Assembly: GCF_001983165.1 (NCBI RefSeq)
Contig: NZ_MNPU01000005.1
Location: 124,001 to 188,000, forward strand
Source of the DNA: Pseudomonas gessardii
Lineage (GTDB): Bacteria; Pseudomonadota; Gammaproteobacteria; Pseudomonadales; Pseudomonadaceae
Direction: 5' to 3'
Length of the DNA: 64,000 bases
The notes under the pieces are model-generated. The model was not told the DNA's origin. It was given only the letters and a program-made list of their open reading frames with translations, and ran no database searches. Below, piece by piece: positions 61,076 through 64,000 of the stretch. The first letter of the stretch is position 1. Each line of letters opens with the position of its first letter. The position numbers and the translations under genes are program-made.

Positions 61076-61365
61076 ATGACGGGATAAAGGTCGTTTCGAT
61101 TCTCGGTGAGGATTACTCGATCAAGGCCCCGGACGGGGAGGATAACACCCTGCTCAAGGCCGTGACCCTGCTCAAGGCGTCCCTGGCCACCACCAAGCAG
61201 AAGTACCCGACCCTGATCGGCGATAAACTGCTGGTGCTGGCGGCGCTGAACCTATGTGCCGAGCAGATCGACATGCAGCAGCGTCACCAGCAGGAACTCG
61301 ATCGTTACCAAGAGCAAGTCAGCGCCACGGTCGACGTCATTGCCAAGGCCATCGGCCAGCCCTGA
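61072..61365 (+). CDS. zapA: Cell division protein ZapA
   Basis: A 97-residue FtsZ-associated protein that bundles Z-ring filaments. It has the N-terminal beta/alpha domain (IKVVSILGEDYSIKAPDGEDNTLLKAVTLLK) and a C-terminal coiled coil. It ends directly at the stop of the convergent acyl-CoA dehydrogenase gene, so no intergenic space remains for the 6S RNA and 5-FCL gene that usually follow zapA. Confidence 0.88.
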   Translation: MNDGIKVVSILGEDYSIKAPDGEDNTLLKAVTLLKASLATTKQKYPTLIGDKLLVLAALNLCAEQIDMQQRHQQELDRYQEQVSATVDVIAKAIGQP

Positions 61366-63168
61366 TCAGAACCATTCATCCTGCATGGCCAGGCACGTAT
61401 CGTCCCGTGCCTGCAGGATCGACAGTTCATGATGGCAGCCCGGCACTTCCCAGGTCAGGAAGTACCGGGCCGCTTGCAGCTTGCCTTTATAGAAGGCGAC
61501 ATCTGCCGCATTGCCCTTGCTCAAGCCTTCTTCGGCGTGGATCGCCTGTTCCAGCCAGCGCCAGCCAATCACCATATGCCCAAACACTTTCAGGTACAGC
61601 GCCGAGTTCGCCAGGCTGCTGTTGACCTTGCCCTGGGCGAGATCCGTCAACAGCCCGAGGGTCACGCTTTGCAGGCGTGCCACCAGTTGTTCCAACGGTT
61701 CGCGCAATGCCGTGAGTGATGGATAGGCCTGGGCCCGTGCGCCGGTCTCGGCGATCAGGCGGATCAACTGCTTCAACCCTGCGCCGCCATTTTGCCCGAG
61801 CTTGCGCCCCAACAGGTCCAGGGACTGGATACCGTGGGTGCCTTCGTGGATCGGGTTCAGGCGGTTGTCGCGGTAGTACTGCTCCACCGGGTAGTCGCGG
61901 GTGTAGCCGTGGCCGCCGAGAATCTGGATCGCCAGTTCGTTGGCCTTCAGGCAGAACTCCGAGGGCCAGGATTTGACGATCGGGGTCAGCAGGTCCAGCA
62001 GCTCATGGGCCTGCTGGCGCCCGGCCTCGTTGTCCAGGGTGGTGGTGTCATCGAACAGCCGCGCCGCGTACAGGCCGAGGTCGAAAGCGCCCTCTACATA
62101 GGCTTTTTGCGTGAGCAGCATGCGTTTGATATCCGCGTGCTGGATGATCGACACCGGCGCGGTGTTCGGGTCCTTGCTGTCCGGCAGGCGGCCTTGCGGG
62201 CGTTCCCGGGCGTATTCCAGGGAGTACAGGTAACCGGCGTAACCGAGCATCACCGCGCCCATGCCAACGCCAATCCGCGCTTCGTTCATCATCTGGAACA
62301 TACAGGCCAGGCCCTGGTGCGGCTTGCCCACCAGATAACCAACACACTCGCCGTTATCGCCGAAGTTCAGCGCCGTGGAGGTGGTGCCGCGCCACCCCAT
62401 CTTGTGGAACAGCCCAGCCAGCACGACATCATTGCGCGGGCCCAGGCTGCCGTCGTCATTGACCAGGAACTTGGGCACGATAAACAGCGAAATGCCCTTC
62501 ACCCCGGCAGGCGCATCCGGCAGTTTGGCCAGCACCATGTGCACGATATTTTCCGACAGCGGATGATCGCCGCCCGAGATAAAGATCTTGTTGCCCTTGA
62601 GGCGGTAGGTGCCGTCCGCCGCGGGCTCGGCGCGGGTGCGCAGATCCGACAGCGACGAGCCGGCATGGGGCTCGGTCAAGGCCATGGTGCCGAAGAACCG
62701 GCCTTCGATCATCGGTTGCAGAAAACGCCGCTTCTGCTCCTCGCTGCCAAAACTCTCGATCAGATTGGCCGCGCCCATGGTCAGGAACGGGTACGAGGTG
62801 GAGGCCGCATTGGCTGACTGAAAGTGCGCAAAACAGGCCTGGGACAGCAGTGTCGGCAGTTGCATGCCACCGGCTTCAAAACTGCGCGCCGCATTCAGAA
62901 AGCCGGCTTCGAGGAAGGCATCCACGGCAGGTTTCACCTCCGGGATCAGGATCGCCTGGCCGTCTTCGTAGCGCGGTTCGTTTTCGTCGCCCTTGCGGTT
63001 GTGCGGGGCGAAGTACTTTTCGGCGATGGAGCGGGCGGTGCCGATGGCGGCATCGAAGGTTTCGCGAGTGTGGTCGGCAAACCGCTCGCGCTGGGTCAGG
63101 CCCTCGGCATCGAGGACTTCGTACAGCTCGAAAGCCAGATTGCGGGAACTGAGGAGCGTCTCGGACAT
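61366..63168 (-). CDS. Acyl-CoA dehydrogenase with C-terminal extension
   Basis: A 600-residue flavoprotein for the first step of fatty acid beta-oxidation. It has the AidB/DmdC-like long form, with an extra N-terminal helix and a C-terminal domain of about 130 residues (Acyl-CoA_dh_C). The FAD/substrate motifs are FFGTMALTEPHAGSSLSDL, FISGGDH and ILGGHGYTRDYPVEQYYRD. The catalytic base would lie near the GTHGIQSLD segment, which follows the NRLNPIHEG motif. Substrate chain length unknown; such enzymes often act on medium or long chains. Confidence 0.92.
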   Translation of the reverse strand: MSETLLSSRNLAFELYEVLDAEGLTQRERFADHTRETFDAAIGTARSIAEKYFAPHNRKGDENEPRYEDGQAILIPEVKPAVDAFLEAGFLNAARSFEAGGMQLPTLLSQACFAHFQSANAASTSYPFLTMGAANLIESFGSEEQKRRFLQPMIEGRFFGTMALTEPHAGSSLSDLRTRAEPAADGTYRLKGNKIFISGGDHPLSENIVHMVLAKLPDAPAGVKGISLFIVPKFLVNDDGSLGPRNDVVLAGLFHKMGWRGTTSTALNFGDNGECVGYLVGKPHQGLACMFQMMNEARIGVGMGAVMLGYAGYLYSLEYARERPQGRLPDSKDPNTAPVSIIQHADIKRMLLTQKAYVEGAFDLGLYAARLFDDTTTLDNEAGRQQAHELLDLLTPIVKSWPSEFCLKANELAIQILGGHGYTRDYPVEQYYRDNRLNPIHEGTHGIQSLDLLGRKLGQNGGAGLKQLIRLIAETGARAQAYPSLTALREPLEQLVARLQSVTLGLLTDLAQGKVNSSLANSALYLKVFGHMVIGWRWLEQAIHAEEGLSKGNAADVAFYKGKLQAARYFLTWEVPGCHHELSILQARDDTCLAMQDEWF

Positions 63169-63277
63169 GGCGGCTTACCTAGGTGGGAATAGGCCGCAGT
63201 CTAAGTGCGCGAATAGAGGCGCGATAGCAAGATTGATCTGGGTGATGGAGCAGCAAAACAAAGGCTGGATACACAAG

Positions 63278-63373
63278 ATCGTTCCCACGCTCTGCGTGGG
63301 AACGCCTCTTGCGACGCTCTGCGTCGCGGACGCGGAGCGTCCTGGGCGGCACTCCCACGCAGAGCGTGGGAGT
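63278..63373. repeat. Cluster of four hairpins downstream of putA
   Basis: Consecutive palindromes: GATCGTTCCCACGC-CTGCGTGGGAACG type (63278-63304), GCGACGC-TCT-GCGTCGC (63311-63327), GGACGC-GGA-GCGTCC (63328-63342), and ACTCCCACGC-AGA-GCGTGGGAGT (63351-63373). Shared core of CGCTCTGCG. The remaining 63169-63277 holds nothing recognisable. Confidence 0.75.
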
Positions 63374-63383
63374 GATCGGTGGA

Positions 63384-64000
63384 CTAGCCGATGGTCATCA
63401 AGCTGGCATTACCCCCTGCCGCAGCCGTGTTGACGCTCAACGCCCGCTCGATCACCAGGCGCTCCAACGCAATGTTGGTTTCGCCCGAAGACAGGCCATT
63501 GACCCCGACAATCGCGCCACTGCGCTGCGCCACTTGCTGGCAAACCCCACGCAGTTGGTCGCCATCGCCATGGTGCAGGACGGCGTCGAAGATCACTTCG
63601 TCCTTGGTCCAATCGGCTACACGCTGGATCTTCGCCTGAACTTCCTTCGGCAGCCGTGGGAACAGCGCCTTGGTCAGGTCAGATTCCGGCCACACCGCCG
63701 AGCTGCCTACGGCCAATACCGCCGACAGTTGTGCCAGCAGGTCGCCTTCCACATCCGCCAGGCACAGGACGTGCTCGCGGGGCAGGATGGCGTAGCTGTT
63801 GCGCTCGCCGGTCGGGCCGGCCAGCAGGCGGGTGATACCACTTTGCGATTGCGCGGCGAACTGGCTGCACAGGACGCTCAGGTCGCTGAACTTATGGCTG
63901 TCGGCCCAGGTTTTGAGGGCGGTCAACGGTTGGCTCATGGCGTCACGCAGGCGCACATCCGGTGCGGCCAGTGCATCACCCCGTACGAAGGATTGCTCGA
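63384..64000 (-). CDS. putA: PutA C-terminal part (5' end outside window)
   Basis: The last ~205 codons of bifunctional proline dehydrogenase/delta-1-pyrroline-5-carboxylate dehydrogenase, ending NTAAAGGNASLMTIG as in other Pseudomonas PutA proteins. The visible part is the C-terminal domain after the P5C dehydrogenase catalytic domain, with no catalytic residues in view. The frame is open to the right edge (EQSFVRGDALAAPDVRLRDA). Confidence 0.92.
   Translation of the reverse strand, partial: EQSFVRGDALAAPDVRLRDAMSQPLTALKTWADSHKFSDLSVLCSQFAAQSQSGITRLLAGPTGERNSYAILPREHVLCLADVEGDLLAQLSAVLAVGSSAVWPESDLTKALFPRLPKEVQAKIQRVADWTKDEVIFDAVLHHGDGDQLRGVCQQVAQRSGAIVGVNGLSSGETNIALERLVIERALSVNTAAAGGNASLMTIG

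Noticed and set aside
61340..61400. 6S RNA expected after zapA
   Set aside because: The zapA stop and the convergent dehydrogenase stop are adjacent, so there is no space.
63278..63373. Possible CRISPR array
   Set aside because: The repeats are inverted hairpins of different length without regular spacers, and no cas genes are present.

Overview
This window is a chromosomal segment of a fluorescent Pseudomonas, most like the P. fluorescens group. The evidence is high GC, a pilMNOPQ-aroK-aroB-damX-gltB-gltD-hemE order, many REP palindromes of the GTGGGAGC...GCTCCCAC type, and near-textbook Pseudomonas HslVU, ArgS, PriA, PutA and NhaP2 proteins. There is no rRNA, tRNA, CRISPR array, prophage or transposase.

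Left third (1-26.6 kb), housekeeping: the hslVU protease operon (minus strand, with a good sigma-32-type promoter), a SPOR protein and argS, priA, rpmE with a structured leader, a secreted thermonuclease, malic enzyme maeB, PBP1a (mrcA), a reduced pilMNOPQ operon, aroK, aroB, a DamX-like AAA+/SPOR protein, gltB, gltD and hemE. The pilM gene has lost about 137 internal codons and PilQ lacks its N-terminal AMIN part.

Middle (26.6-31.2 kb), accessory: a hipBA toxin-antitoxin pair with a HipB-like operator, a divergent MFS transporter/LysR pair resembling ynfM/ynfL, an unpartnered MazF/PemK toxin, and a structured non-coding stretch that may be a small RNA.

Centre (31.2-48.8 kb): about 20 tightly overlapping minus-strand genes forming an aryl polyene (APE) pigment cluster. 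It encodes a ketosynthase plus chain-length factor, a second ketosynthase, ketoreductase, dehydratases, two acyl carrier proteins, an acyl-ACP ligase fused to a dehydratase, a thioesterase, an aromatic ammonia-lyase, a halogenase-like flavoenzyme, a methyltransferase, a glycosyltransferase, two acyltransferases, and transport/envelope proteins (MMPL, LolA-like, lipoproteins). Together they should make an aryl polyene, attach it to a lipid and carry it to the outer membrane. A REP doublet has become part of the coding sequence for the LolA-like protein's signal peptide.

Right part (49-64 kb): an orphan ParA-like ATPase, trxC, a higBA toxin-antitoxin module with palindromic operators, selO, a MscK-type mechanosensitive channel, nhaP2, a low-GC island (a short protein resembling an RTX/serralysin C-terminus beside a decayed gene fragment), a chemoreceptor, a zapB-like/zapA pair, an acyl-CoA dehydrogenase, and the 3' end of putA at the right edge.
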